64,000 nucleotides of DNA from Metallyticus violacea (GCA_030762175.1 CM060843.1:118908869-118972868), one strand, 5' to 3'. Numbered from the stretch's first letter, positions 9,835-22,759 are shown. Numbers and translations: made by a program. The notes: a model not told the origin generated them from the letters alone.

Positions 9835-12800
9835 TCCATGCTTCCTCTTACTCTTCTTTTTCATTATTGATACTGTAGTTTAGCAATTTCGCAGTCCATC
9901 AACTTTGTTCACTATTTTTAATATCCCAAAAGTTTAAAGAAAATCTAGTTCTTAATGGTATTAAGCAATTTATTAAATGCACGCACATTACAACAAGGAA
10001 TGCATTTTTATTAGACAAGGAATTCTTTAGCGAACTTAAAAAATAATTTACCGTCGTCTGTTATAGCGTTCGTGTTAGCAGTAAAACGGAAACTTCATAA
10101 AAATAACATTATGCTCTCCGTTTTTTATTGTTAATTTTATTAGATGTTATTAATTTGTTTGTTTAATAATTATTTTCACAAATATACAAGATACTTGAAA
10201 TATATGCACTCCTGTCTGACATGCCTGCCTGTATCATCCTAAGTAGATTATCTCACAGTTAATATTGAATATGTCTCGATTTTTTTTTTCTTTTAGAGCT
10301 TCCGACCCCATTAATCGTTTCTGTATACTTAAATTTTAAGATAACCTCACAATTAAGCGACAAATATAAAATTTGGGAATCTTGAAGACCCCAAACCAGA
10401 AATTATTATTGTCACTTCTATAAACTTGAATGCTATGCTAAATCTGTGAACTCTTTTCTACCTTTCAGACTTTTGGAAGAAACTGGCTAACAAAGGCACT
10501 TGTCTTATGGCAGGGCAGTGATTTGTTCAAAATTTTCCCTTTTCGTGTTCTGTGCCACAATTAACATGTATATCCGTTTCTGGCCCATGAAGTCATTTGT
10601 GTATTGTGAATAATAACGAAAATGATACAGAATAAGGCAAATGATAGTAAGACGTGAAAGTGTATGATGTAGAAGCGAAAATATTAATGAAATACTTCTG
10701 ACCAAATTTACTTGCTGATCCCCGTTTTTTGGAACCGACTAAACTCTTGAGACCTAAATTCTTTCGACTGATGAACTTAACATAAAAGAATATTTCTGCA
10801 TCGTTTACAACAAATCTTCAAAAGTCTCACAAAGATAAATGAGGTACGTTGTTTAAGCATTATATAAAGGCTAATAGAGGACATAAATGAGAATTTTCCA
10901 AATGCTGAGAAAGTAACCTCTCTTAAACATTTTTTCATCCAATGTTCATTCATTCTAGTCTTGATGATTCAAGAATGTATTTTCATTTCAAAGCAAACAT
11001 CATATGGAGTACCTGACTAGTTGATGCTTATACGGGATGCACATAATTTATTGAACGATTTTGTAAGATCATATTTTCATCAATACTGTACATAAATTAT
11101 GTTACAAAAAGTTCGAAGAAGAATATTTTTTTCTAAATCCTTGAATGCACAAAACACTTATAATTGAGGGTATCACGTTTAATTTGATTATAGGCAGGAA
11201 TTATATCCCTATATTGACCCTTCCGGATAAATGAAATTACTCTTCAAAGTATCCATCGTGAATAGCAAGATCTCACAAAACGCCAGCGTTCAACTTTCGA
11301 AGTTTTTTTACGGGTGTAGCTGCCGCTGTTTCCAGGGCGTGTTTCACTTTGTGGAATTCGGTAACTGCAATGGCTCCGAATAAAACTTTCATGCATTATG
11401 TGAACCATATTTTCGGCGGCACTTGGTCTCTCCGCGTGATCTTTCCCTTGATGACAGATACATCTTCTATCATGAAATGGTTGATACCGCCTTTGGATAA
11501 ACGACGCGAGAGAATCAGGATGTCCAAATTACCTTCGAAACGTCATAACTTGTCACTTCGCGATATTCAAGAACACACTAACTTCGGTAATACAACCATT
11601 TCCTCAGACTGATGCACACTTTCGCCGCAATTAAGCAGTGGCACTGGGATTATGAAAATTTAAATAGTCATCTTTCAAATGGCGGTAATGATATAATTGT
11701 ATGTTCAGCATCCAATAATTATCCAATAAAGAAAGTTGTACTATCATATGTTGCTTTGCTTATATACCACATGAATCAGTGACCAATGCGATATAAGAAT
11801 ATCAGACATTCCAACCAATTACAGTTGCCTATCGTCACAATTTTATTGTTTTCGTTTTATCGCGTTCATTATATAGCACCTGCGTGCTTTGTTATTATGG
11901 AAATGCAGCAGAACACAGCACTGAAACATCATTGAATCTTCTTTGGTTTAAATATCAGTGTGCACTATAACTCAACAAGCAACATGGAGGGCAATTTCAA
12001 ACATTTTGGCGTGATATCGGATGCACAAATTAATCTTATAATTTAAGGTTCCTAGCCAAAAATTATAAAACAAAATTGAAATAATGTGCCAAACCACTTT
12101 TAACCAATATTATTTGATATTAAAGTTGTGTTTTAATAGTTGTATATCTCATTAGGGATGTAGATTATCATCAATTTTTATCAAAACTTTTGGATTCAAA
12201 AATGAAACAGTATATTCCGAAAAACGTTTTAATTTCGATGTATATCTGTTCGTCTGTTATCAGAAATTAAAATTGACATTGATAACTGTAAGCGCACTTA
12301 ATGGATATAATATTTCATGTTTATTATTTTATTCGCTAAATTGTCAAAATAAATACATCTCTAGCTCCACTTGCTCTCGAAATAAACTCACAAGCAAAAT
12401 TTATCGATAACATCTGTAGCTTTCGCTATATTACTACAGATAATTGTAGCGGTAAATGTTATAAAATGATTCGAGATAATGCAAGAACTGTATTTAATAA
12501 CCTGTCACGCAGTTTCGGCTTACATTAAATAGTAGTCGTATATGAAGGGCCCGGGGGAAAACTGTCAATGTCACATTTTCTTACATTGAAGTTATTTAAA
12601 AAAACAAAATTCAAAACGCCTGCAGACCTACGCTTTAATCATTAAATTAAGAATAAATATTCTTCAAGTATGTAGACATATTTTCATGTTGTTGCATGCC
12701 ACATTTTGTATATAATGTTATAAAACACTGTTCTGAAAGTTTATATACTACACAGTCAGTGAAATTACTATTTTTTAAAATGTCTAAGTTGGAGAAGCAT

Positions 12801-14076
12801 CAATCTTATCCAAATCCTTGAATTTCTAGGCTCATCTTTAAGAACTTGCAAATCAGGAACCGGAATTCGGCATCTATACAAAGCTTCTGTTCTGGCATAG
12901 TTTTGAAAATCCTACAAACCTACAAAATGTTTTATCTATGACGTCATAATTTTTCTACTTCCTGTTATATGTAGTCCTAAGGTTTATTGTTCTTGGGTGC
13001 TGATGTGAGACCTTTATCTCGGTTACAGGTCTTGTCTGAAAGGAAACACTTTTCATGAATATTTAAATAGGTCAGTCATATAGGTACAAGTTTCTTATGT
13101 ACTTCAATCACTGTGAAAGCACTTGTTTTTTTTCCTTGAAGAATGTAATGACTTCATTCCAGTCAGGAGTCTTTTGATTTATGAGATCCGTATTCTTGTC
13201 CCATGCCTGTAACAGAATGGGTGATTTTGATTCACTGGAATATTTTTATTCCATGAACTGGTCAATGTAGAAAAAGAAAAGAAAAAGGATGTATTTTTTA
13301 TTCTTTTCTCCTCAAGAATCACAGAATGAATGAATAGTTGTCACTGTGTCAGGCAAGATTTCTGGGGCAAAGCGGTAAATAAATAAAATGAACTTCATAG
13401 AAGTCCTTTTGGCACTTGTGTGGTCATAGATATAGAGCACAACTTGCACGTGAATATTGAAAAAATAGAAAGAAAATATCTTCTATACGTCGAAACTATG
13501 TGCATATATACATACTTTTGTAAAAGGTTTCTGCTTTCAAGTTGTGTACCCAACTGACAGTTTCCATAGATTTAATTTTTTGCTCTATTTTATATCTCTC
13601 TCCAACTTCGGATGCTGACAAGCTCGAAAGTGATGTGTGCTTTGCATTCGCTACATGTGTCAGTTCTTGCAATATAAAATGTGTTTATAAATTTCATTGT
13701 TAACTGAATTAAATGGATTTTGCTTTACACATTTCGTACATTTTGCTTATTGTCAATTCCTCAGATAAGTGCGTTTTTCTTGTGTTGGGTTAGCTGTAAT
13801 ATGATTGATAGAACCACTGATAAATTCTCAACTATATGAATGGCATATGAAATAAAAGCATGGCAGTGAGGGGAAAAATAAGTTTTGAAAACCAGTAGTA
13901 CCGTTGCATGTCACGCATTCTCATTTACCAATTTTACCTTTCCTTTTCCTACCTCAATACATTCACTATCCGCTATATTGTATAATCTTGGCCTCTGCCT
14001 ATATATTTAATTGGCCGTGATAATGAGTATTAATCATTTTTGTAAAGTGAATCATCTTTTCCGCATCACATATACC
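9835..14076. other. AT-rich DNA, no recognisable gene
   Basis: This 4.2-kb interval has no tRNA-like head or transposase motif that I recognise. The region 11270-11640 is richer in G+C and holds an 87-codon plus-strand frame (11349-11612) with no recognisable family; it could be a highly decayed element. Poly-T tracts and AT-rich stretches make up the rest. Confidence 0.45.
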
Positions 14077-14150
14077 TTTTGTTTTGTTTTGTTTTGTTTT
14101 ATTTTATTTTATTTTATTTTATTTTATTTATTTATATTTTTTTTTTTTTT
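14077..14150. repeat. TTTTG/TTTTA pentanucleotide microsatellite
   Basis: Three units of TTTTG are followed by about seven of TTTTA, then TTTA units and a poly-T tract. Confidence 0.95.
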
Positions 14151-15609
14151 CATTTCTGGCTCAAGTTGGTTCCGAAATTTCGGGGAGAATAGTTGGTTTT
14201 GGAAAGTGGCTATATTAGACAGCACCTGACATTGCAAAGTTGGTATTTCCTAATTATGCCTTATTACTGGTGCCTCCAATCTTTAGTTATCTCAACATTT
14301 GTTCAGCGCAGGGACCAGCTTCACATTTTCGTTTAGTGACCCAGGCAAACATTTAGCAATTATTAAGAGCTTTACAGTTGTAATGTTTTCTGCTGTAAAT
14401 TAAAATATATTTATTTCTTTGTTCATCACAATATTCTGTGCTGATGCTTCTTAAATTAGATTTCCAGGGGAATTCTAATTCGAATATAACACCGTGCACT
14501 TATTCAGTTTTTTTTTTTTTTTGTGTGTGTGTGAAAACTTTAATTGCGGTGTTTCATAATGTTAATCTTTCAGCGTATGAAGCGTTGAATGTTTAAAGTT
14601 CTTTAGCAAACTGCTTAAAAAGTTATAAATATTCCCATGTATTTTTTGGGATATTGTTAAAATAAACTGAGAGCATAAGCAATACTTTCTCCCATGCAAT
14701 ATGGTATCTTACCTTTTTCTACGTTTTAAGGCCAAATGCCCTGATTTTAGCGGGAGAATACCAAATTAAATTAGTAGTAAAGTTGGTGCTGTTGTTAAAC
14801 TGTAATAAAATAAATCGCTGAACTCAATGATTAAATTATAGCACATTTTTATTTCCATTGCTGAGGGCAGTATGTGTGGTTTTTATTTGTTTAATATGAA
14901 AATGGTAATTTAAATATGGAATAAAACAAACAGCAATCGACTACTACAGGAATAAATAGTAGAACATTGATTAGAAAGGAGAATTATATCACATCTACAC
15001 AGTAATTACTCTTAGGTAAAGATAGTCATATTTGTTACTATTTTATCAATGGGTGAAATTGTAATTTTTGTTCATTGTTATTACTGTTGTTACTGAAATA
15101 ATATGCTTAACACTCTGGTGGTTTTGAAAAATGTTTTCATTTTATTTCTGAATATTAAATTTGTTTTGAGGGGAAAATAAACACTTGTACATCTCTCACA
15201 TACACTGTTGAATACTGTTTGGAAAAATAAATAATAAAATTTAGTGTAGTTAGCATAAAAATTTAATTTACACCTTTTAGACCTACAATATACATCCTTT
15301 TTGAGTATTAATAATAATCATTATATGTGGTAGCTCACATCTAAGGAACCATAATTAGTAATTATGGAATATTACTATAATAGTCTGCGTTTATGTGTAA
15401 TATGATATATTTGATATAAAAGTACATTAATATGAATATTTTTTATAAAACGTACGTTATTCCATAAGATCAGAGATGACTTCAAAGTATATCATATAAT
15501 CAAATAATTTGAGGTAAATAATGCTGATATAGAAATACATAAAAACATTATTATAGCATCTCTCTTCTTTTCAATCCACTTCTTTGCATCGACTTATTCC
15601 GTAGAAAAT
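14151..15609. other. AT-rich DNA, nothing recognised
   Basis: No coding or repeat structure recognised; a poly-T plus short GT run lies at 14508-14531. Confidence 0.5.
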
Positions 15610-15790
15610 AGGAAATATTTTGGAAATGAAGAGTAGGACTTGAAAAATTCGAGTCACGGCCGTGATTAGAGCCATGGATCTTCAACCCCCCGAGCTGACG
15701 CTCTACCAACTAATATACCGTGTCCTGCAAGCATGGAACCTCTCTCATCTAATTCTAAACATTTAATTAATTAGATATTTATGCCTTAAG
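15610..15790 (-). repeat. SINE family C, left arm of a fold-back pair
   Basis: Read on the minus strand, this has a tRNA-like head: a leader GAGAGGTTCCATGCTTG, an A-box-like ATTAGTTGGTAGAGCGTC, and a degenerate B box ATGGCTCTAATCACGG, followed by GCCGTGACTCGAATTTTT and a tail containing CATTTCC. The arm pairs with 15868-16022: both share GGCCGTGACTCGAATTTT, TCATTTCCAAA and the leader CTCTCRTC/ATTCTA. It is retained as a tRNA-derived repeat, not a tRNA gene, because the ends of the tRNA-like part do not form an acceptor stem. Confidence 0.72.
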
Positions 15791-15867
15791 AGGCAACTCG
15801 TGATGCTACGAGTATTTATAACTCAAGTTTCTAGTTTATTCACCAACTACCTATGTATGGAAACTTA

Positions 15868-16022
15868 TTCATCCTTAAGGAAAATATATCTAGAATCTGA
15901 CGAGAGGTTCGCTCTAGGAGGTTCAGTTACTAGAGCATTATTAGCCCGGAAGGCTAAAGATCCGTGGTTCGAATTCCGGCCGTGACTCGAATTTTCCAAA
16001 TCCGAGTTTTCATTTCCAAAGC
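15868..16022 (+). repeat. SINE family C, right arm of a fold-back pair
   Basis: The plus-strand copy carries TCAGTTACTAGAGCATTA (A-box region), AAGATCCGTGGTTCGAATTC (B box GTGGTTCGAATTC) and CGGCCGTGACTCGAATTTTC, then TTTTCATTTCCAAAGC. It is the inverted partner of 15610-15790, with the tRNA-like heads facing the centre and about 75-160 bp between them. Either two insertions met in opposite orientation or the whole is a single inverted-duplicate element. Confidence 0.74.
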
Positions 16023-16079
16023 ATGCTCTACACACGGCTAGTGTGAAAGAACAATTTATAAAATATTTCATTTGTGTAT

Positions 16080-16690
16080 GCAACCAATTGTGCTTGCTTC
16101 TGTTACTTCATCTCTCCATAATTGGTATACACCCAAATCGTTTTTAAGGAGTGAAAATACGTGATAATGTGAGGGAGCAAGATCATCGTCGCTGAAAGAG
16201 CTGAATTCTCTATCTCCGAATGGTGCCGAAAATTGTACCAGTAGTGACGCGTGCTTTATCATCAAGGAAAAGAATGTCTTCATACCAATCCCCCGAGAGT
16301 TAGCAGGCGAGCTTTTGAAATACTATGTTATCCACTGCTTCACTTTTTCTGGTCGTCTCATATTTCAGAGAGTCAACAGGATACTTCCAAGGGATGAACG
16401 AGACATTTTCTTGACTGGAGAATATGTGCACCTGCATTCTTTCAGTCACCTCTTGCTCTTAGGGAAGCACCCTGAGATAATACATGATAGGAAAGTTTTC
16501 TTTCAACATGTACGTCCTAGGCATTCATCATGCACACAGTCTACGATGCTTCAGAATCTCCATGGCTCACATCGAATTTCCTGGCCAGAAATTTTAACGA
16601 AGTATTCCTGTTTTCAGGAGTTAATGGCGTCAGCCTGATGCATCTTTTCGTCACAGTGTCAGCTGTACTGGGATGGCCGGAATGTTGCTC
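16080..16690 (-). pseudogene. Mariner-type transposase relic
   Basis: On the minus strand the fragments KFDVSHGDSEAS (about 16560-16600), then FLDDKARVTTG (around 16240-16270), and DDDLAPSHYHVFSLLKNDLG (about 16134-16193), with WRDEVTEAS after it, follow the order of a mariner transposase: helix-turn-helix linker, the segment with the second aspartate (usually HDNARPHTA) and the SPDLAPSDYHLF motif with the third acidic position. In the last block the usual SPDLAPSD reads DDDLAPSH. Stops and frame changes are frequent. No terminal inverted repeats were recognised. It belongs to a different lineage from the DUF4817-type elements in this window. Confidence 0.72.
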
Positions 16691-19175
16691 ATCACAGATT
16701 TAATGCCCGCTCATTTTTAAAGTTATGACTTTCACACTCTCAGACAACAGAAATCTGCTCATGCTAAGGCAGTATCAACATTTTTATCTATGAATGCTTG
16801 AAATATCTGGGGTTTCCGTTTCCTGAAAATTGGTCAGTTTGCTGCAATTTTTGGAAAAACGCTCTATTGTTAATCTAAACTTATAATGGGTACTTTTATT
16901 AAAATGTGTAATAAACTGCTATCAGGAACGCAGTGATCATCAAGTGTAATGTGTGTTCTAGTAACAAGTAATATAATATTAAGGGAAGTATTTAAGGAAG
17001 GGGAAATCAAAAACCATATTTTGTGTTTTATGTACCATTTTAATATTTGGAATTTTATGTTTATTTTGATATGATTTCCATTAATGTTCCCCTGTTATAA
17101 GTATTTTAATAAAATTCTGGTTATGTTACTGCAGAAGCTATTTGGGGGGATTTCAATAGCCCTTGTTCCGTTAAAATTCTAATATCAAAACTATTTGTTC
17201 CAGAAGGCAGTGGTTTGTCTTGCATGGTTGAAAATTTTATGTTTCATAAATTGACAGCATTTGTTTCCATGACATGATACTTTGTTGTTTTAAAATGTTG
17301 GAGGGCTTTAGCTGGTGTTTCCCTCAAAAAGTTAGTTTTAATGTAAAAACATTTTTGGGTATAATTAATGAAAAACTGTATTTTTGAATAATTTTCCCAT
17401 GTTTAAGGATCTCTATAAGGTATCACTTCGAAACTTTTACCACTTATTCATGATATTGTTGTAATGATGTGTGGATCTATTAATGTAGAGGTGGGACAAA
17501 ATGCGACATTGTAAAAAAAATAAAATGCTGGGAGATAAGTAGGAAAAAGCAAACTATTAACATAATTTATAATTTACCACAGAGTCATGGAACAGTAGGG
17601 AAAATAGATCGGCAAATTTCAGTTTTATATATATATGCTTTAAATTTTTCATTTCATTATCTTTAATAATCCTTCAGTAAATGGGAACTGAAGTTGGTAA
17701 ATTTAACATTACAAGGATATGCCTTTCATAAGCTCCTTAAACATGTAAAATTTGAATGTCATCTTAATTTAATTCTATTCTATTTTGCACGTGTGCATAT
17801 TATTTGTTAAATGCATGTATTATAGGCATTTTAGCAATGTTTAATATAAAGCGGCTAGCAAGATAAACTGGATAAGAAAAACTTCGTTATAGGAATCACA
17901 AACGAGCAATCTTTATCCGAGCCCGCAACTTAAGGGTATAACCAACCATTCCATGAGCTGGCTGCTGGCAAAAGGATTTTGTTGTTAACTGAAAAAATTC
18001 CATCACTCTCGTTTTTGTGGAGTGAGGTAAACATTCCTGTGTTCTGTTCCTCGCAACGTCTGCACCGCCTCTCATAGGAGCAAGCACATGAATTGCTGTA
18101 CATCATACAAAGCCAGTGTTTTGTGAAGTTGAAGCGGCGATATGAATACTTCGTTGTAACGCGGATGCATTGCTTCCCATTATATATACATGCACTGGGA
18201 CTCCCTTCTGCCGGATGCAAGCATCGAAATTCGTATAGCTATTTCAAATGCCATTGTCAATTTAAATAATAAATGTTCGCGTGTAGTATAGCCTGAGATG
18301 CAGGTTCATCACATAATCATTTTCATGTTGTTACAGCAACTTTTAAGATAATGCAAATGTTCATGTTTCATGCTTCACACAACATATGTGGCAAACTTAG
18401 GAAAAAACATATTTTAGAAGCATACGTTCCTTAAGTCTGTGTATCAAAGTGTAAGCATGAAACATAAAAGCATTGTTTTGTGTTGATTTTTTGCGATGCA
18501 GTTTAAAATAACACCTCGTTTTCCAATTCGTAGACTTTGGTCTTCAGTTTTCCTAAATTTTCATCTTAGCATCAAAATTTCGCCAATTCTTACACATTTG
18601 AAGATAACCGTGGCCTCAGTAGGTATCAATATCTCAACAGTGATTTGCTTTAGAAAATGACGGTAAATTCAAATATTATTAAACAAAAATCCAAGAAATT
18701 TCAAACATTCTTAGAAAAGGCCCGCAATAGGAGGCATTGTGTTCATATCCAAGCTGATCAAAACTCTTATTGCCCCAGCACGAAAGATAAGTCAGATGTC
18801 GTAATTCATGTAACCAGCCTCTTGCCTTTAGAAGTTTTGGTCAGAGAATTGTTTATTGTTGTGGAGATTCTCAAGTATCTCATGTTGTGGGCCTAGAATG
18901 CGGTACAATAATGGAGACTCCTTGATACCTAGCTTCGCAGGCTACGACACCTGGATGCATCAAGAGACCGTTTAAAGAATGTCGACACACATCTTGTCGA
19001 AATAAAAAATTCAAGTATGAATCGTCTGCTGGAAAGATCCTGTCACGTTTTTCTGGGATATAAAAGGATCCATTGTCCGAAAAAAGTGAAATATTTTATA
19101 GTGATAAGTGCAGAAAGACCTAAGTCAGCAATTAAAAGCCGTTGCTTGGGAGTTTTGTTGGCTAATGACTTTCTT
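16691..19175. other. AT-rich DNA, no recognisable gene
   Basis: The interval is quiet. Plus-strand frame 18657-18896 (79 codons) includes a basic stretch (KQKSKKFQTFLEKARNRRH) but no family resemblance, and minus-strand frames at 17896-18220 overlap each other without support. Confidence 0.45.
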
Positions 19176-19503
19176 CTGTTTGATTATTTGTTAATTTGGT
19201 TTATTTACGAACGCTCTTTAACATCTCATGTCATCAGGGTCCCATTCAATTCAGGGCGTGAAACGGCTGACAAATTTTGCTCAGAGGCCTCTCTTTTCAG
19301 GCTTGAGGTTCTTTATCGTGCCGTAAATCTATGACATGGGACCCACTGCTTTACTCCCCTTTCGATGGAAGCCATACATAGGATGTTTACTCCCGAAAAA
19401 AATCCATCGATCTTGGCCCGGTTTGAATCCGCGATCTTGGATTTACAAAAGCAATTATGGTTACCATTATACCACCTGGACCAACTGTTTGATGATAACG
19501 CAT
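19176..19503 (-). repeat. SINE family B, copy B2
   Basis: A family B SINE on the minus strand occupies 19185-19494, flanked by a 9-bp duplication CTGTTTGAT (19176-19184 and 19495-19503). The head at the right end has a good A box, GGTGGTATAATGGTAACC, and B box CGGATTCAAACC. The body is collinear with B1. This copy preserves the full tRNA-like head and is useful for defining the family's 5' end. Confidence 0.9.
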
Positions 19504-19718
19504 GCCCTCATATACCCACTGCAGCAATCGGCACCATTGAGATTTCAGAACACACCGCACTCGATATGTAGCTTTCAGTTATCATGTGCCTGCATTCCTG
19601 AATGGTGCTTGGAACAGAAAAATATTTGGGATAATTTTAAATGAAAAAAGAAATTGGATAAGACCTGTATTGAAAAAAGTGATTATATAGAAAATTGTAT
19701 ATAATTTATGTCTTAAAC

Positions 19719-19721
<3 letters not shown>

Positions 19722-19777
<56 letters not shown>

Positions 19778-19778
19778 A
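19722..19778. repeat. (TA)n(TG)n microsatellite
   Basis: About 18 AT units (19722-19758) run directly into about 10 TG units. Confidence 0.96.
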
Positions 19779-19904
19779 TGAAAATGTAACCATTTTCTGT
19801 TCATTTTTTAAAGTCAAACTTTCTAAATTTGAAAGTTTACCGCACACGAGTTAATGATTTAGACTTAGAGTAGGATCATAAAATTAAAAACCAAGTGGTT
19901 TGTA

Positions 19905-20110
19905 TACGAAGAACTTACAGATCTACTATGACGGCATATAATTCTCCATCGTGATAACGCCTTCTCCCATACTGCCGGATCACTTTAGGAATGGCCATGA
20001 CTTATCCAACCATTGTTCCCAATGAGCTGAAGTTGCGGTTGAGGTCTTCAGCGAGATTGTATCTGCGTGCGTGCTCTAGAAAATTCTGTACAGTGTTTTC
20101 AAGTTTTGTT
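19905..20110 (-). pseudogene. Possible coding remnant, unidentified
   Basis: The minus strand reads NGTKLENTVQNFLEHARRYN, then LAEDLNRNFSSLGTMVG, one stop, then VMAIPKVIRQYGRRRYHDGE and LYAVIVDL. The amino acid composition is more protein-like than that of the surrounding AT-rich frames, but I do not recognise the family. It could be a transposon relic or a stray exon; no splice sites or flanking exons were confirmed. Confidence 0.25.
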
Positions 20111-21814
20111 CCATTGGATGGATAAATGCATAAGATTTAAGAAGAAATGTTTTAAGGAGCAAAAGCGGAAATACTTTGTTGTTAATAACAGTTTGAGCAA
20201 CTTTCAGTGCAGTTCGGAAGATGTTTTTTCATAAAAATTTGGAAAGTTAAAAAGTGTAGGTAATTTTATTTTTGTATATTTGGAAAAAATTTCATGTATT
20301 ATACGCCTTCCCTTAATACATTACGTTGTACTTCAATATTCGAGTCCAAGAGGTAATTACGCCACAGAAACGACGCAATGTTGCCACAAGATGATGCTGC
20401 GGGTTGACAAACTGATCAATAAACATGCACGTGCTGCGTGATTAAGTAGAAAATTTTGTTTTAATGAGGGCGACAAGGATATTCAGTAAACGAATAACAT
20501 TAACACTCGTCGTCCCTCGAACTTCCATTCCCCACTCCTCCATCATCAAACCAACCATTCCATCGTTATCGCCATCTGCATATACATATATGTAGAGGAC
20601 GTAAAATCAATCCCAACAACTTGCATCCCCTCTGGCCCTTTTCAATGTCCCGGCGTCCGCCGCGCAATATCCCACCACCTAGTTTGCCTACCGCGCGTAA
20701 TATACTAAGCGAATACACTCCTGCAGCAATTTACAGTTAGTATTAAACACGGGGAAGCGTAATCGGGTAACAGTTCCAATAGTGGATTGAGCCCGATTTA
20801 GTAATGCATTGATCATACAGCGAAATTAGACCCAGAAAACTGACAAAAGGCATAACGCGTGTGTTTATTCTGAAAAACAGCTATAGTGATATTATTAGAT
20901 AAATGGGGTACACCATAAAATTATTTTAGCACTTTGAGGCACCAATAGTTCACTATATAATTTATGAACAAATTGTTATGAATTTGTGGACTATTAACCC
21001 ACAAGATTTAACTCAAAATTTAAAATTATACATTTTCATTGTGTATATTTTTAAGTTTTTCATTACTAGTTTATAAAAAGTAAATATATAAACAAATAAA
21101 TTACAATTAACATATTTTATTTTAATTATATTGCATCTATACACAATGATAATAATTTAATATAGGGTGATTATCCAAGTAAATTACATATTAAGAAATG
21201 TTTTACATTCTGGATCTATACATTATGTCCACAGTATCCTATACACCAAACAACCTTAAAGTTTCCTATTCACTATATTTATCTATCAATTTAATATTCT
21301 TCAATACCCACAATATTTCTGATATAAATTAAATTTTATGAATTAAGTTCCATCAGATCTTAGACCCCGGTGATCATACCTGCCTGCTTTAATATCCAGA
21401 GGACTAGACTCCGATCCTAACCTAAGCAATACACAATCTTAATGAAAATAAACATTAAAGTAAATCAATACATAGTAATGCACTAAAGTGTCCTATATCC
21501 GTCAATCAGAAATACTATTCGTTTACATAGTAATAAGTAGACAACCATGTGTTTTAAAAGTGCTGCAATAAATAACATGTTACTACTAACTATATTGCAT
21601 TAAAATATATAAAAACATAAAACGTTAATATTAATTACTAATAATATGTTAGACCATTTTTGCTTCGCAGGACCGCTCGTCGCGTAACAGCCGGTTGACC
21701 GGTTCAAGCTGACACTGCGGTGAACGGGAGTCAGAAAATCCGCAGCTATGATAATTATATAAACTATTACTAACCCTTAAATACTTAAAAGGTATATCTA
21801 CTCACCAGAATCAA
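20111..21814. other. Non-coding DNA with a local CpG-bearing block
   Basis: Mostly AT-rich. From 20510 to 20770 the base composition is balanced and includes several CpG clusters (for example CCCGGCGTCCGCCGCGC near 20649 and CCGCGCG near 20691), unlike its neighbours. No gene is visible next to it. 21660-21745 is also relatively GC-rich. Confidence 0.4.
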
Positions 21815-21838
21815 ACAAGAAGATGCTGCAACTGCCTC

Positions 21839-22050
21839 CCTTCATTTTTCCTACATTTCTGGCATTATCTTTTGAAATTAACCATTATCGTCTGAAGTTA
21901 TCTCGAGACCCTTCATTTTTCCTACATTTCTGGCATTATCTTTTGAAATTAACCATTATCGTCAGAAGTTATCTCGAGACCCTTCATTTTTCCTACATTT
22001 CTGGCATTATCTTTTGAAATTAACCATTATCGTCTGAAGTTATCTCGAGA
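21839..22050. repeat. 71-bp direct repeat, three copies
   Basis: A 71-bp unit containing TTCATTTTTCCTACATTTCT and AACCATTATCGTCTGAAG starts at 21841, 21912 and 21983, almost unchanged (one T/A difference in the middle copy). The related element at 45060-45150 has only one diverged version, so the triplication arose in this copy or its recent ancestor. Confidence 0.95.
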
Positions 22051-22208
22051 ATTTCTTCACGAATTATTTTTTAGTTAATTTAATATGTGTAACTTTTCCC
22101 TTTAATCCCCCCCCCCCAGATATAAAATCTCAGGACATTGATCGCCGGACCGAGGGGGTGATTAGTGATACTTTTATGGTAATTATTTCATAAATTGCAT
22201 GCTAGGAA

Positions 22209-22637
22209 TCATATTATGGTATGTGTCATTGCAAAGTTCTGTTGAAAAGTTGCTAATCTACTTTCCTTCACAGTTAATTTTCGGAAAAGGGTTGCAAAAT
22301 ACTGAACAAACCCGTCCCTATTACTATGAACCATTTCTTCAAAAACAGAGCCTATTGTTCTCTCGCCTCTAATGGCGCACCACAATCCTACCTGAAGCTG
22401 GTTAGGTTTTAGTATCGGTTGTTTTGTTAATTTAACATACCTACTTAGATGGAACCAAGATTGGTCCGTAAAGTAAATTAAATTAGGATCACTTTCTCCG
22501 TCATGCACACTGTTCAAAATCCATTCACAAAATCTGTTCCTGAATGCAGGATTACGCGGTTTAAGTTCTTGCACAATACTTTTTTGCGGTTTTAACTTTA
22601 GTTGCTTTGGCGCCGTTATTACAGAGAAATAGGACAT
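22209..22637 (-). pseudogene. Transposase catalytic region (DUF4817-type), inactive
   Basis: A 142-codon minus-strand frame reads IVQELKPRNPAFRNRFCEWI, then YFTDQSWFHLSRYV (first catalytic aspartate in FTD), LQVGLWCAIRGERTIGSVFE, and ends at TFQQNFAMTHT. In active relatives the last motif is WFQQDGATAHT; here the catalytic aspartate is replaced by asparagine, and the frame ends before the third acidic block, which is not seen. The enzyme would be dead even without truncation. The N-terminal DNA-binding part lies upstream at 22760-22940 in another frame. Confidence 0.85.
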
Positions 22638-22759
22638 TTCTGTTTATAGAGAGAGTCGTCGAAATGATTTTTAGGGGAACGTTTCAGTGCATGTTCAAAA
22701 TTATCCTACTTTTTTTCTTTAAGTACTGTACATGGATGTGTACTTAATTTTTTATCAAG

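Noticed and set aside
9385..9870. 161-codon frame encoding repeated MSYIKPLQFS as a repetitive protein gene
   Set aside because: The unit is 30 bp, so any stop-free phase stays open; the frame breaks at every 29-bp variant unit and there is no start context, signal peptide or flanking exon.
11349..11612. 87-codon frame as a gene or transposase fragment
   Set aside because: Checked on both strands for DDE, reverse transcriptase and zinc-finger motifs; none was convincing.
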